In this document: in pieces, positions 18,211 through 27,067 of the stretch
How positions within the stretch are numbered: the first letter of the stretch is position 1
How the letters are laid out: each line of letters opens with the position of its first letter
Assembly: GCA_942491105.1 (NCBI GenBank)
Contig: CALNZX010000006.1
Coordinates: 248,001-312,000, forward strand
Source of the DNA: JBBEAM01 sp942491105
GTDB lineage: Bacteria > Pseudomonadota > Alphaproteobacteria > Kiloniellales > DSM-21159
Direction of reading: 5' to 3'
DNA length: 64,000 bases
The notes under the pieces: generated by a model
Database searches by the model: none
Told to the model about the DNA's origin: nothing
What the model saw: only the letters and a program-made list of their open reading frames with translations
Made by a program: the position numbers and the translations under genes

Positions 18211-18819
18211 TCACGCGCCACCGCCGCGGCGCAGATGCGCTGGGCGCGCAATTCGCTCAAGCGGCAGACCGAAGAGGCGGCCATAGTGCTCCGCGCGCTT
18301 GCACGCAGGCTCCAGATCGAGTTCCGACAAGCTGGCGCGGCTTGAGAGCAAAATCGCTTTCGAGACATCGGAATGCCTAAGATAGATGAATTGCCTGTAG
18401 GTGACGGCCCCGCTGTACGTCCAGGGGACAGCGCCATTGCCATAAACCACTGCCTTATATTCGGCGTAGGGGGAGCGCCACGTTTTCTGAGCGTAAAGTG
18501 ATTTCTTTCGAACTTCCACACCGTCTTTGGAGAACTGCAACCGCTGCCTGTCGGTGGTAAAGATTGCCACGATCGTCATTCCGAAAAGCGGTATCCACGC
18601 AAAGCCAATGACGATCAGTGCGGCCACGCTGTCGCTCTGCGGCCTCGTCACAAGCTGGACTGCGACAATCGAGAAAACGATATTCGCCGCCACAAGCAGC
18701 CCAATGAAGAAAAGCCAGATGGTCCCTGTTTTGACGATGACGTCTTGAGGCAGCTTTTCGATCTCAATGCCGATTGCAGGCATCTTCGGGAAATCTGCAG
18801 GTAAGGTTCCAATTGCCAA
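18211..18819 (-). CDS. Two-helix membrane protein of unknown function
   Basis: This roughly 202-residue protein has two adjacent membrane helices (GTIWLFFIGLLVAANIVFSI and AALIVIGFAWIPLFGMTIVA) and a soluble C-terminal half resembling small PH-like membrane proteins. That half starts with QRLQFSKDGVEVRKKSLY and runs on in alternating strands. The start is uncertain: TTG 18819 has GGGGA upstream, while ATG 18783 has no ribosome site. No family can be named with confidence and no functional partner is obvious. Confidence 0.6.
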   Translation of the reverse strand: MAIGTLPADFPKMPAIGIEIEKLPQDVIVKTGTIWLFFIGLLVAANIVFSIVAVQLVTRPQSDSVAALIVIGFAWIPLFGMTIVAIFTTDRQRLQFSKDGVEVRKKSLYAQKTWRSPYAEYKAVVYGNGAVPWTYSGAVTYRQFIYLRHSDVSKAILLSSRASLSELDLEPACKRAEHYGRLFGLPLERIARPAHLRRGGGA

Positions 18820-18990
18820 ATTTATGTCCCCAAGTAAACGTCATACGCGATTAACTCTCCTAAGTAAGTATCAGATTGGCAGGCTTCGGCGAAGGTTTAC
18901 TCCCCAAGCAGAGGCTATCACTCCGTCGATCAGCGCTAATGGAACGACGAGCCGGCGAGGACACTGCGAGCCCAGACGACATAGCTACCG

Positions 18991-19521
18991 CTATGCGCCG
19001 AGCGCTTTCTGTCGTTCCCGCCGCGCTTGCCCAGCGCGGTGCGTCCAGGGTTCGACAAAGGTGCCACGCCACATGCCACGCTTGAATCTCCGCGCGTCCT
19101 GTTCCGCCTCGATGTAATCCTGGCTAAACTTTCGATAGGCCAGCGCCCAGCCTGAAAAAACCATGCGTCTGTTAACGTCGCTCCCGTCTGGCGCGTAGCA
19201 CTTGGCGACCAGCCGCCCATAGTGATCCCATTCGATGCCAACGCAGCGCAGCTTCACCCCGGCAATCAAGGCCTCCAGGGCTGCAAAGGACATCTCGCCG
19301 CTGGCGAAATAGCGGCCCTTCCATTCGAAAACCTGATCCATTTCCGGCGCGTCGATGCCGTGAAGGCGGATCCTGATGCCGCGCACCTCGATGGTGTCGC
19401 CGTCGAGCACCCTTGGATAACCAATGACGATTGCACCGCGCGGCAGAAACCTCCCAAACACGGGAAAGTCGACCGCGAGCCAGCGGACCAGGCGAACATG
19501 ATACCCCTGCGCTATCCTCAT
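18991..19521 (-). CDS. Thermonuclease (SNase)-domain protein
   Basis: This 176-residue protein has a staphylococcal-nuclease OB fold. The Ca-binding and catalytic block is visible as LDGDTIEVRGIRIRLHGIDA followed by PE, and the second Arg region as WDHYGRLVAKC. It ends with the typical FKRGMWRG and a basic tail. It would cleave DNA or RNA. ATG 19521 was chosen because the homologous fold begins shortly after; the ribosome site (TGTGAG) is weak, and a hydrophobic stretch near residues 12-35 could be a poor export signal. It lies downstream of ilvC but beyond a strong terminator (19581-19608), so it is probably transcribed on its own. Confidence 0.8.
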   Translation of the reverse strand: MRIAQGYHVRLVRWLAVDFPVFGRFLPRGAIVIGYPRVLDGDTIEVRGIRIRLHGIDAPEMDQVFEWKGRYFASGEMSFAALEALIAGVKLRCVGIEWDHYGRLVAKCYAPDGSDVNRRMVFSGWALAYRKFSQDYIEAEQDARRFKRGMWRGTFVEPWTHRAGQARRERQKALGA

Positions 19522-19580
19522 CTCACAAGGATAGGTTGAAGAAATTACCGACTCCTTTACCAAGATTTTGGTGCGCGGAT

Positions 19581-19608
19581 AAAAAAAGGCCGGGTCTTGG
19601 ACCCGGCC
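19581..19608 (-). terminator. Intrinsic terminator of ilvC
   Basis: A nine-pair stem GGCCGGGTC/GACCCGGCC with a three-base loop is followed on the minus strand by TTTTTTT. It lies about 30 bases after the ilvC stop. Strong canonical form. Confidence 0.93.
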
Positions 19609-19637
19609 TTTCGCGTTCTGCGGTGAGAGGGAGAAGT

Positions 19638-20657
19638 TTAGTTCTTCTCCTTGTCCACCAGCTTGTTCTCGGAAATCCACGGCATCATCGCGCGCAGGCG
19701 GGCGCCGACCTCCTCGATGGAGTGCTCGGCGTTGAGCCGCCGGGTCGCCTTGAAGGACGGCTGGCCGGCCTGGCATTCCTGCACCCAGTCGCGGGCGAAG
19801 CGGCCCGACTGGATGTCGGCGAGGACCCGCTTCATCTCGGCCTTGGTCTCCTCGGTGATGATCCGGGGGCCGCGGGTGTAGTCGCCGTACTCGGCGGTGT
19901 TGGAGATCGAGTAGCGCATGTTGGCCATGCCGCCCTCGTACATCAGGTCGACGATCAGCTTGACCTCGTGGAGGCACTCGAAATAGGCCATCTCCGGGGC
20001 GTAGCCGGCCTCGACCAGGGTCTCGTAGCCGGCGGTAATCAGCGCGGTCAAACCGCCGCAGAGCACCACCTGCTCGCCGAAGAGATCGGTCTCGCACTCT
20101 TCCCGGAAGGAGGTTTCGATCACCCCAGCGCGGCCGCCGCCGATGGCGGAGGCGTAGGACAGGCCGATTTCCTGGGCATTGCCGGAGACGTCCTGCTCGA
20201 CGGCGATGAGGCAGGGCACGCCGCCGCCGCGCAGGTACTCGCTGCGCACGGTGTGGCCGGGGCCCTTGGGCGCGACCATGAAGACGTCCAGGTCCTTGCG
20301 CGCCTCGATCAGATTGAAATGAATGTTCAGGCCGTGGGCGAAGGCGATGGCCGCCCCCTCCTTCATGTTCGGCGCCAGATCCTCGGTGTAGATCGAGGCC
20401 TGCAGCTCGTCCGGGGTCAGCATCATCATGACATCGGCCCAGGCGGCAGCCTCGGCGGGGGTCATGCACTGGAAGCCCGCGGCCTCCGCCTTCTTGCGGG
20501 TGGCCGAGCCCTCGCGCAGCGCGATCCGGACATCCTTCACGCCGCTATCGCGCAGGTTCATGGCATGGGCATGGCCCTGACTGCCGTAACCGACGATCAC
20601 GACTTTCTTGCCCTTGATCAGGTTCACATCCGCATCGGCATCATAATAGACGCGCAT
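19638..20657 (-). CDS. ilvC: Ketol-acid reductoisomerase
   Basis: This 339-residue class I KARI converts acetolactate and acetohydroxybutyrate to dihydroxy acids using NADPH and Mg2+ in valine/isoleucine synthesis. The N-terminal Rossmann motif VVIVGYGSQGHAHAMNLRDS is intact, as are the EEQ-type acidic metal ligands in the C-terminal knotted domain (the EETKAEMKRVLADIQSG stretch). ATG 20657 follows AAAGGAAG. Single-gene transcript with its own terminator; ilvIN lie 3 kb away on the same strand. Confidence 0.97.
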   Translation of the reverse strand: MRVYYDADADVNLIKGKKVVIVGYGSQGHAHAMNLRDSGVKDVRIALREGSATRKKAEAAGFQCMTPAEAAAWADVMMMLTPDELQASIYTEDLAPNMKEGAAIAFAHGLNIHFNLIEARKDLDVFMVAPKGPGHTVRSEYLRGGGVPCLIAVEQDVSGNAQEIGLSYASAIGGGRAGVIETSFREECETDLFGEQVVLCGGLTALITAGYETLVEAGYAPEMAYFECLHEVKLIVDLMYEGGMANMRYSISNTAEYGDYTRGPRIITEETKAEMKRVLADIQSGRFARDWVQECQAGQPSFKATRRLNAEHSIEEVGARLRAMMPWISENKLVDKEKN

Positions 20658-20834
20658 TGCACAACTTCCTTTCGCTCTCGTTCTTCGTACAGCAATTCCG
20701 GCGCTGTTCTATAGGGGCGCGGGCGGCGGCGCAACGCTCCTCTGCGCATAGCTGCCTCAAGGCCGGCGTTGCCAGAGACGGCGGCTTTCGGCCACAGTCG
20801 GGGCCAAGAGAACAAAAACGGCGGAGAAATCGGG

Positions 20835-22856
20835 ATGCCGGGCGAAAAAGAGGTGCTGCGCACCACCTGCCCCAGGGACTGCTACGATTCCTGCGGCATC
20901 GCGGTGATCAAGCGCAATGGCGAGGTTCGCAAGGTTCTGGGCGACCCGGACCACCCGGTCAGCCGCGGCGCGCTCTGCGGCAAGTGCGCCCTGGCCTACA
21001 ACGGCGCCTGGCGCGATCCGCGGGCCCGCCTGCTGCACCCCCTGCGGCGGATCGGGGCCAAGGGCGCGGGCCGCTTCGAGCAAGTTTCCTGGGATACCGC
21101 CTTATCCGAGATCGCCGCGAAGCTCTCGGCGATCCTGGAGGAACACCCGGGCGCGCGCGTCATCCACACCCACTACACCGGCACCTGCTCGGCCATTGCC
21201 GGCGGCTTTCCGGCGCGTTTCTTCAATCGCATCGGCGCCACCGAGGTCGACCCGGACACGGTTTGCAACAAGGCCGGGCATCAAGCTTTGGGCTACACCC
21301 TCGGCAGCTCCTCCACCGGTTTCGATCCGCGCACGGCGCGCGACGCCGACTGCCTGGTGATCTGGGGCGCCAACCCCCATGCCTCGGCGCCGCACGCGCA
21401 CAAGCACTGGATCCCCGAGTTCCAGCAGCGCGGCAAGGTGATCGTCATCGACCCGGTCGCGCATCCCACGGCCCAGAGCGCCGACCTGCACCTGCGGCCC
21501 CGGCCCGGCAGCGATGCCGCGCTGGCTTTCGCGCTGACCCACGCGGTGATGACCCAAGGCCATCTCGACGAAGCCTTTCTCGCCAGCTCCGTCCTGGGCT
21601 GGGAGGAAGTCCTGCCCGCCATCGAGGCCGCGACGCCGGCCTGGGGCGAGGCCGAGACCGGCGTGCCGGCGGCGCGGATCGAGGAAGCCGCCGCGCTCTA
21701 CGGTCCCGGCCCCTCCTTGATGTGGCTCGGCCAGGGCCTGCAGCGCCAGCCGCTCGGCGGCAATGTCTTTCGCGCCGCCGCGATGCTCTGCGCGGCCAGC
21801 GGCAATATCGGCAAGCCGGGCAGCGGTCTGCTGTTCCTCAATGGCGGCGGCAGCCGCGAACTCGATTTCGGCCTGGCCGAGGGCGACGGCGCGCCGGGCG
21901 CCAGCATCAGTCACATGGACCTGGCGGCGGTGCTGGAGGACCCCCAGCGCTCGCGGGCCTTCTTCAACTGGAACAACAACCCGGCCGCCTCGGGACCCGA
22001 ACAGGGCCGCCTGCGCCGGGCGCTGGCGCGCGAGGACCTGCTCAGCGTCTGCGTCGACCTGTTTCAGAGCGACACCGCCGACTTTGCCGACTACGTGCTG
22101 CCCGCGGCGAGCTTTCTGGAGTTCGACGACCTCGTCTCCGGCTACTTCAACCTCTCACTTTCGGCCCAGGTCAAGGTGATGGAGCCTCTGGGGGAAGCCC
22201 TGCCGAACCAGGAAATCTTCCGGCGCCTGGCCAAGGCCATGGGCTTCGACGACCCGGCGCTGTTCGAGGAAGACGCGGCGATCATCGCGCGGATTCTAGC
22301 GGGCAGCCTGTATTCAGGCGACTTCGCCGCGCTCAAGCAGGCCGGCACGGTACAGCTCTTCGAGGAACCCCACATTCCCTTTGCCGATGGCGTCTTTCCT
22401 ACGGCCAGCGGCAAGATCGAGCTGGCCTCGGCGGCGGCCGAGGCGGATGGCCATCCGCGCTGTCCGCAGGCGCGCAGCGATTCGAGGACGGAGGCAGGCA
22501 AGCTGCGCGTGCTGTCCCCGGCCAGCGCCTGGCTGATGAACTCGAGCTACGGCAACGACGCCACGGTCCGCGAGAAGCTGGGGCCGGCGGCGGCGATCCT
22601 GCATCCAGACGAAGCCGCCGCGCGCGGCCTGTCGCAGGGCCAGGCCGTGGTGCTGGATAACGAAACCGGCAGCCTGCCGCTGGAAGTCGCCATCTCCGAG
22701 GAAGCGCCGCCGGGCTGCGTGCTGGTGCACAAGAGCCGCTGGCCGAAGGCGGAAGCCAGCGGCGCCAACGTCAACATCCTCAACCCCGGCCATAAGACCG
22801 ACATGGCCGAGAGTTCCTGCGTGCACGCCGTGGAAGTGGCGCTGCGCCCGCTATAG
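20835..22856 (+). CDS. Molybdopterin-dependent oxidoreductase with N-terminal [4Fe-4S] motif
   Basis: This roughly 673-residue cytoplasmic oxidoreductase of the DMSO-reductase superfamily has no Tat signal. ATG 20835 has GGAGAAAT upstream, and the cluster motif follows immediately: TTCPRDCYDSCG, then ALCGKCALAYNG. A Cys in DTVCNKAGHQ is a candidate molybdenum-site residue. Binding motifs for the bis-MGD cofactor include VIWGANPHAS, WNNNPAASGP and NSSYGNDATV near the C-terminus. The substrate is not evident; formate dehydrogenase-like and 'anaerobic dehydrogenase' relatives exist. Its stop codon overlaps the stop of the convergent sulfotransferase gene by six bases. Confidence 0.85.
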   Translation: MPGEKEVLRTTCPRDCYDSCGIAVIKRNGEVRKVLGDPDHPVSRGALCGKCALAYNGAWRDPRARLLHPLRRIGAKGAGRFEQVSWDTALSEIAAKLSAILEEHPGARVIHTHYTGTCSAIAGGFPARFFNRIGATEVDPDTVCNKAGHQALGYTLGSSSTGFDPRTARDADCLVIWGANPHASAPHAHKHWIPEFQQRGKVIVIDPVAHPTAQSADLHLRPRPGSDAALAFALTHAVMTQGHLDEAFLASSVLGWEEVLPAIEAATPAWGEAETGVPAARIEEAAALYGPGPSLMWLGQGLQRQPLGGNVFRAAAMLCAASGNIGKPGSGLLFLNGGGSRELDFGLAEGDGAPGASISHMDLAAVLEDPQRSRAFFNWNNNPAASGPEQGRLRRALAREDLLSVCVDLFQSDTADFADYVLPAASFLEFDDLVSGYFNLSLSAQVKVMEPLGEALPNQEIFRRLAKAMGFDDPALFEEDAAIIARILAGSLYSGDFAALKQAGTVQLFEEPHIPFADGVFPTASGKIELASAAAEADGHPRCPQARSDSRTEAGKLRVLSPASAWLMNSSYGNDATVREKLGPAAAILHPDEAAARGLSQGQAVVLDNETGSLPLEVAISEEAPPGCVLVHKSRWPKAEASGANVNILNPGHKTDMAESSCVHAVEVALRPL

Positions 22857-23567
22857 GGAGTCGGCGCGCAGCTTTTCGTAGCTTCGCCAATGTTCGGGGA
22901 AGCTTTCGGCCAGCTGCGTCTGGAACGCCGTGTCCTGTGCGCCCGCCTTGGCCGGGTCGATCTCCCGCATCCGGTAGAAGGGCGTATCTCCGGTCAGCAT
23001 CGCCGGGGCAAAATCGACGTCCAGCCAGCTACAGCAAGCCCGCAGCGCCGCCTCGGGATCGGATACCAGGCGCTCGAAGCCGACCAGGGCGAAGCGCTCT
23101 GGCACCTGCTCGGCCAGCGCGCGCATGATCTCCAGCGCCCGCAGCCAGCGATAGAGCGCCTCGGCGAGCGGCTGCCCGCCGCGCTTCTGGATCGAGCTGA
23201 CGACCCGCTCCGGCGCGCGCAGCGTGGCCATGACGCGGGTGTCCTCGCGCGCCAGAAAGGCCTCCAGCAGTTCGTCGGCCGGCGGCTCCTGCCAAGCCTC
23301 GGTCTGGCCCTGGTCCCAGGATGAAAAAGCCGGGACCGCCTGCCGAATCAGCGCGCCCAGACGGCCGCGGGCCTGGGACGCGGCCGCGGCGCTCAGCTCG
23401 CTCTGGTTCGGCACGCAGAGCTTGACGCCCAGGTGCCTGCGCCCCAGCGCCAAACGCCAGGCGCCGCTTTTGTCCTCGTTGAGGATCGAAATCTCCGGAT
23501 GGCTGCCGATCATCGACGCGAACAGCGTCGTTCCGGAGCGCGGCGCGCCAATGAGGGTGATCTGCAT
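22851..23567 (-). CDS. Sulfotransferase family protein
   Basis: This 238-residue protein has the PAPS 5'-phosphosulfate loop at the very N-terminus (LIGAPRSGTTLFASMIGSHP) and a later FERLVSDPEAALRACCSWLD segment of the kind seen in bacterial sulfotransferase-3 proteins. It would move sulfate from PAPS to an unknown acceptor, but acceptor specificity and even activity cannot be read. The start is 34 bases after ilvN, so it may be read through from the ilvIN transcript. Confidence 0.75.
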   Translation of the reverse strand: MQITLIGAPRSGTTLFASMIGSHPEISILNEDKSGAWRLALGRRHLGVKLCVPNQSELSAAAASQARGRLGALIRQAVPAFSSWDQGQTEAWQEPPADELLEAFLAREDTRVMATLRAPERVVSSIQKRGGQPLAEALYRWLRALEIMRALAEQVPERFALVGFERLVSDPEAALRACCSWLDVDFAPAMLTGDTPFYRMREIDPAKAGAQDTAFQTQLAESFPEHWRSYEKLRADSL

Positions 23568-23601
23568 CGTAACTCCCGGCGCGCCGAACGGCGGCGCGCT
23601 G

Positions 23602-24123
23602 CTAGAGCGGGGCGCGGCCGCGGCCGATGGCGACCACGCCGGTACGGCTGAGATCGACCAGACCGAGCGGCTGCATCAGGCCGATGAAGCGGTCGATCTT
23701 CTCGCTGCGGTGCTCGATCTGAAACACGAAGTGGTCGTGCCCGGCATCGACCACCTCGGCCTTGAAGATATCGGCGATGCGCAAGGCCTCGACCCGTTTG
23801 TTGCCCTTGCCGACCACCTTGACCAGGGCGAGCTCGCGTTCGACGTACTCGCCGGCGAGATCCTTGGTCAGGTCGCTGACGCGGTGCACCGGCACCAGGC
23901 GGTCGAGCTGCGCCTTGATCTGCTCCAGCACCATATCGGTGCCGCTGGTGACCACGGTGATGCGCGACAGGTGCTCCTCGGTATCGACCTCGGATACGAC
24001 CAGGCTTTCGATGTTGTAGCCACGGCCGGAAAACAGGCCGATCACCCGCGCCAGGACGCCGGGCTCATTATCCACCAGCACCGCGATGGTGCGCTTCTCG
24101 ATCGTCGTATCCTTGGGCGCCAT
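23602..24123 (-). CDS. ilvN: Acetolactate synthase regulatory small subunit
   Basis: This 173-residue regulatory subunit binds valine and activates the catalytic subunit. The N-terminal ACT domain reads IAVLVDNEPGVLARVIGLFS, then GYNIESLVVSEVD. The C-terminal ACT-like domain follows from about residue 85. Start ATG 24123. It lies 57 bases after ilvI on the same strand, in the usual operon. Confidence 0.95.
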   Translation of the reverse strand: MAPKDTTIEKRTIAVLVDNEPGVLARVIGLFSGRGYNIESLVVSEVDTEEHLSRITVVTSGTDMVLEQIKAQLDRLVPVHRVSDLTKDLAGEYVERELALVKVVGKGNKRVEALRIADIFKAEVVDAGHDHFVFQIEHRSEKIDRFIGLMQPLGLVDLSRTGVVAIGRGRAPL

Positions 24124-24180
24124 GGACGGCCCCTCCCCTCTAGCGAATCAACCCTTGGGTTCTGCGGCTTCGGTTCCGGT

Positions 24181-25959
24181 CTAGACCAGGACCATGCCTT
24201 CCTCGGAGACCGGCTTGTTGGCCTTGTCGTCGGGCCCGAGCAGCATCTCGTAATGAGCCGCGCCAGAGGGGATCATCGGGAAGCAGTTCTCGTCCTGCGC
24301 CACGCAGCAGTCGACAATCACCGACTTCGGCGTTTCGATCATTTCCATGATCTTATCGTCGAGTTCCTCCGGCTTGGTAACGCGGATACCGTGGGCGCCG
24401 AAGGCCTCGGCCAGGGCAACGAAATCGGGCAGGGAATCGGTATAGCTCTCCGAATAGCGGCCGCCATGCAGCAGCTCCTGCCACTGCCGGACCATGCCCA
24501 TCCATTGATTGTTCACGATGAAGATCTTCACCGGCAGCTTGTGCTGGGCGATCGTCGACATCTCCTGGATGTTCATCAGGATCGAGGCCTCGCCGGCGAC
24601 ATCGATGACCAGGGACTTGGGATGCGCGATCTGCGCCCCGATCGCCGCCGGAAGCCCGTAGCCCATGGTGCCCAGGCCGCCGGAGGTCATCCAGCGGTTC
24701 GGCGACTCGAACTTGAAGTACTGGGCCGCCCACATCTGATGCTGGCCGACCTCGGTGGTGATGTAGGTGTCCCGGTCCTTGGTCAGCTGGTAGAGGCGGT
24801 CGATCGCGTACTGCGGTTTGATCACCGCGCCTTCCTGGCTGTACTTCAGGCAATCGCGCTTGCGCCACTGTTCGATCTGTTCCCACCAGACCTTCATCGC
24901 CTTCTGGTTCAGCGCCAGTTTCCGGCGCTTCCAGCCAGCCAGTAAATCCTTCAGCACGGAGCCGGCATCGCCGACGATCGGCAGATCGACCATCACGTTC
25001 TTGTTGATCGAACTGGGGTCGATATCGACATGGATTTTCTTGGAGTTGGGCGAGAACTCGTCGAGACGGCCGGTGACCCGGTCGTCGAAGCGCGCGCCGA
25101 GATTCAGCATCACGTCGCAGTTGTACATCGCCATGTTGGCTTCGTAGGTGCCGTGCATGCCGAGCATGCCGAGGAACTGCGGGTCGCTGGCCGGATAGGC
25201 GCCCAATCCCATCAGGGTATTGGTGCAGGGCATGCCGGTCTTGCGCACGAACTGGGTCAGCAGCTTACCCGCCTCGGGCCCGGCGTTGATCACGCCGCCG
25301 CCGCTATAGACGATCGGCCGCTTGGCCTTGGCGAGCAGATCCAGCGCCGCCTCGATCTTTTCCGCCTCGGCCTTGACCTGGGGACGGTAGCTGCGATGCA
25401 CGATCTCCTCGCGCGGCGTATAGACGCCGCCCTTGGCCTGCAGCACGTCCTTCGGCAGGTCGATCACCACCGGGCCAGGACGGCCGTTGGCGGCGACGTA
25501 GAAGGCCTCGTGCACGATCCGCGGCAAGTCCTTGACGTCCTTCACCAGATAGTTGTGCTTGGTGCAGGGCCGGGTAATGCCCGTGGTATCGGCTTCCTGG
25601 AAGGCGTCGTTGCCGATCAGATGGGTCGGCACCTGACCGGTCAGGCAGACCACGGGGATGGAATCCATCAGCGCGTCGGTCAGGCCGGTCACGGCATTGG
25701 TCGCGCCCGGACCCGAGGTCACCAGCACGCAGCCCACCTTGCCGGTGGAACGGGCATAGCCCTCGGCCGCATGCACCGCCGCCTGCTCGTGGCGGACCAG
25801 CACGTGACGCAAGGAGTTCTGCTGGAACAGCGCGTCATAAATCGGCAGGACCGCACCGCCCGGATAACCGAATACGATCTCGACCCCCTGATCCACCAGG
25901 GCCTTGATCAGCAGCTCGGAGCCGTTGAGCTGACGGTTTTCACCACGCGCGCTTGCCAT
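24181..25959 (-). CDS. ilvI: Acetolactate synthase catalytic large subunit
   Basis: This ThDP-dependent enzyme of about 592 residues makes acetolactate and acetohydroxybutyrate for Val, Leu and Ile synthesis. I chose ATG 25959 (AGTAGGAACG upstream) over the longer frame, as the conserved fold starts with GSELLIKALVDQGVEIVFGY. The catalytic Glu lies in LRHVLVRHEQAAVHAAEGYA, and the ThDP motif region includes GEASILMNIQEMSTIAQHKL and NNQWMGMVRQWQ. Just upstream is a promoter-like sequence followed at once by a hairpin and a T run (25993-26063), so attenuation-like control is possible. Confidence 0.96.
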   Translation of the reverse strand: MASARGENRQLNGSELLIKALVDQGVEIVFGYPGGAVLPIYDALFQQNSLRHVLVRHEQAAVHAAEGYARSTGKVGCVLVTSGPGATNAVTGLTDALMDSIPVVCLTGQVPTHLIGNDAFQEADTTGITRPCTKHNYLVKDVKDLPRIVHEAFYVAANGRPGPVVIDLPKDVLQAKGGVYTPREEIVHRSYRPQVKAEAEKIEAALDLLAKAKRPIVYSGGGVINAGPEAGKLLTQFVRKTGMPCTNTLMGLGAYPASDPQFLGMLGMHGTYEANMAMYNCDVMLNLGARFDDRVTGRLDEFSPNSKKIHVDIDPSSINKNVMVDLPIVGDAGSVLKDLLAGWKRRKLALNQKAMKVWWEQIEQWRKRDCLKYSQEGAVIKPQYAIDRLYQLTKDRDTYITTEVGQHQMWAAQYFKFESPNRWMTSGGLGTMGYGLPAAIGAQIAHPKSLVIDVAGEASILMNIQEMSTIAQHKLPVKIFIVNNQWMGMVRQWQELLHGGRYSESYTDSLPDFVALAEAFGAHGIRVTKPEELDDKIMEMIETPKSVIVDCCVAQDENCFPMIPSGAAHYEMLLGPDDKANKPVSEEGMVLV

Positions 25960-25992
25960 CGTTCCTACTCTCGCTTGTCTATACCAGTGTCG

Positions 25993-26063
25993 AAAAACCC
26001 CACGGCCCGGCGGTTTCCGGGCCAAAGGCAGCGTAACCTAGTGTCTCACCACGAGGGGGTCAA
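25993..26063 (-). promoter_or_regulatory. Promoter followed by terminator-like hairpin before ilvI
   Basis: On the minus strand, TTGACC (26063-26058) and TAGGTT (26040-26035) are 17 bases apart and form a plausible promoter. It is followed by a perfect seven-pair hairpin GGCCCGG/CCGGGCC (26023-26004) and, after GTGGGG, a TTTTT run (25997-25993). The -35 lies in the end of miaA. The hairpin may end miaA transcripts, or, if the promoter is real, form a promoter-proximal attenuator for ilvI. Confidence 0.45.
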
Positions 26064-27008
26064 CACAAACTCACGAATTTTTGGAAAGATTTCCATATAT
26101 ATGCTTTCTGAATATTTCTCAAAAATGGTCATGCTTTGAATTTTCTGTCGCTCCGCCTCGCCGCGCAGCCAGGTGGTCTGGCGCTTGGCATAGCGCCGGG
26201 TGGCGGTCCGCGCCGCTTGGGCGGCGCTCTCCAGGTCGCATTCGCCGCGCAGATGCCGGATCAGCTCGGGTACCGCCAGCGCCTTCATCGCCGGTAAGCT
26301 GGGCGCGAGTTCGCGCGCCAAGAGCGCCCGCACCTCCTCCAGCGCGCCGGCCCGCAGCATCGCCTCGAAGCGGGCATCGCAACTGGCGTAGAGCGCGTCG
26401 CGCGGCGGCTGCACCACGATGCGGCGAAAGGTGAAGCCAGGCGCGGCGCCCTGGGTTTCGTGCCAGGCCGAAAGCGGCTTGCCGGTTGCCTCCAGCACTT
26501 CCCAGGCGCGAATCAGCCGCTGGCTATCGTTTTCATGCAGCCGCGCCGCCGACTTTGGGTCGCGCGCGGCGAGCCGCGCGTGCAAAGCCGCGCCGCCGAT
26601 CTCCGCGTGCAAGGCCCGCGCGGCCGCGCGGGTTTCAGCGGGGATCTCGGGAATCTCCGATATACCCTCGGTGAGCGCGCGCAGATACAACCCCGTCCCG
26701 CCGCAGAGGATCGGCAGTCTGCCCTGTGCCAGGGCCGTCTCGATTTCGGCCAGGGCCAGCCCCCGCCAGCGGCCCGCGGAGCAGCTCTCGGAAGGCGCCA
26801 GAACGCCATAAAGACGATGCGGCGCGCGGGCCAGTTCCTCCGGACCCGGGCGCGCGGTCAGGATCGAGAGGCCCTCGTAGATCTGCATGGAATCGGCATT
26901 GATCACGCTGCCATTCAGATCCCCGGCCAGACGCGCCGCCAGGGCCGACTTTCCGCTCGCCGTCGGCCCGGTGACAATCACCACGCTCGGATAATCCTTC
27001 GCTGTCAT
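26046..27008 (-). CDS. miaA: tRNA dimethylallyltransferase
   Basis: This roughly 320-residue enzyme transfers an isoprenyl group to A37 of tRNAs that read UNN codons. The P-loop is VVIVTGPTASGKSALAARLA, the substrate motif INADSMQIYEGLSI, and LPILCGGTGLYLRALTEG also fits. The C-terminal YAKRQTTWLRGE is conserved. ATG 27008 is preferred, since the P-loop comes ten residues later; a GTG at 27047 is possible. The last 25 residues, from about SMTIFEKYSE, are unusually AT-rich for this region and overlap the ilvI promoter candidate. Divergent from serB. Confidence 0.94.
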   Translation of the reverse strand: MTAKDYPSVVIVTGPTASGKSALAARLAGDLNGSVINADSMQIYEGLSILTARPGPEELARAPHRLYGVLAPSESCSAGRWRGLALAEIETALAQGRLPILCGGTGLYLRALTEGISEIPEIPAETRAAARALHAEIGGAALHARLAARDPKSAARLHENDSQRLIRAWEVLEATGKPLSAWHETQGAAPGFTFRRIVVQPPRDALYASCDARFEAMLRAGALEEVRALLARELAPSLPAMKALAVPELIRHLRGECDLESAAQAARTATRRYAKRQTTWLRGEAERQKIQSMTIFEKYSESIYMEIFPKIREFVLTPSW

Positions 27009-27067
27009 CCCTGTCTCAGCTTTCTGGGTCTTGTGCCGCGCGGCCACAGCCTCTATGTCCAGCCGTC

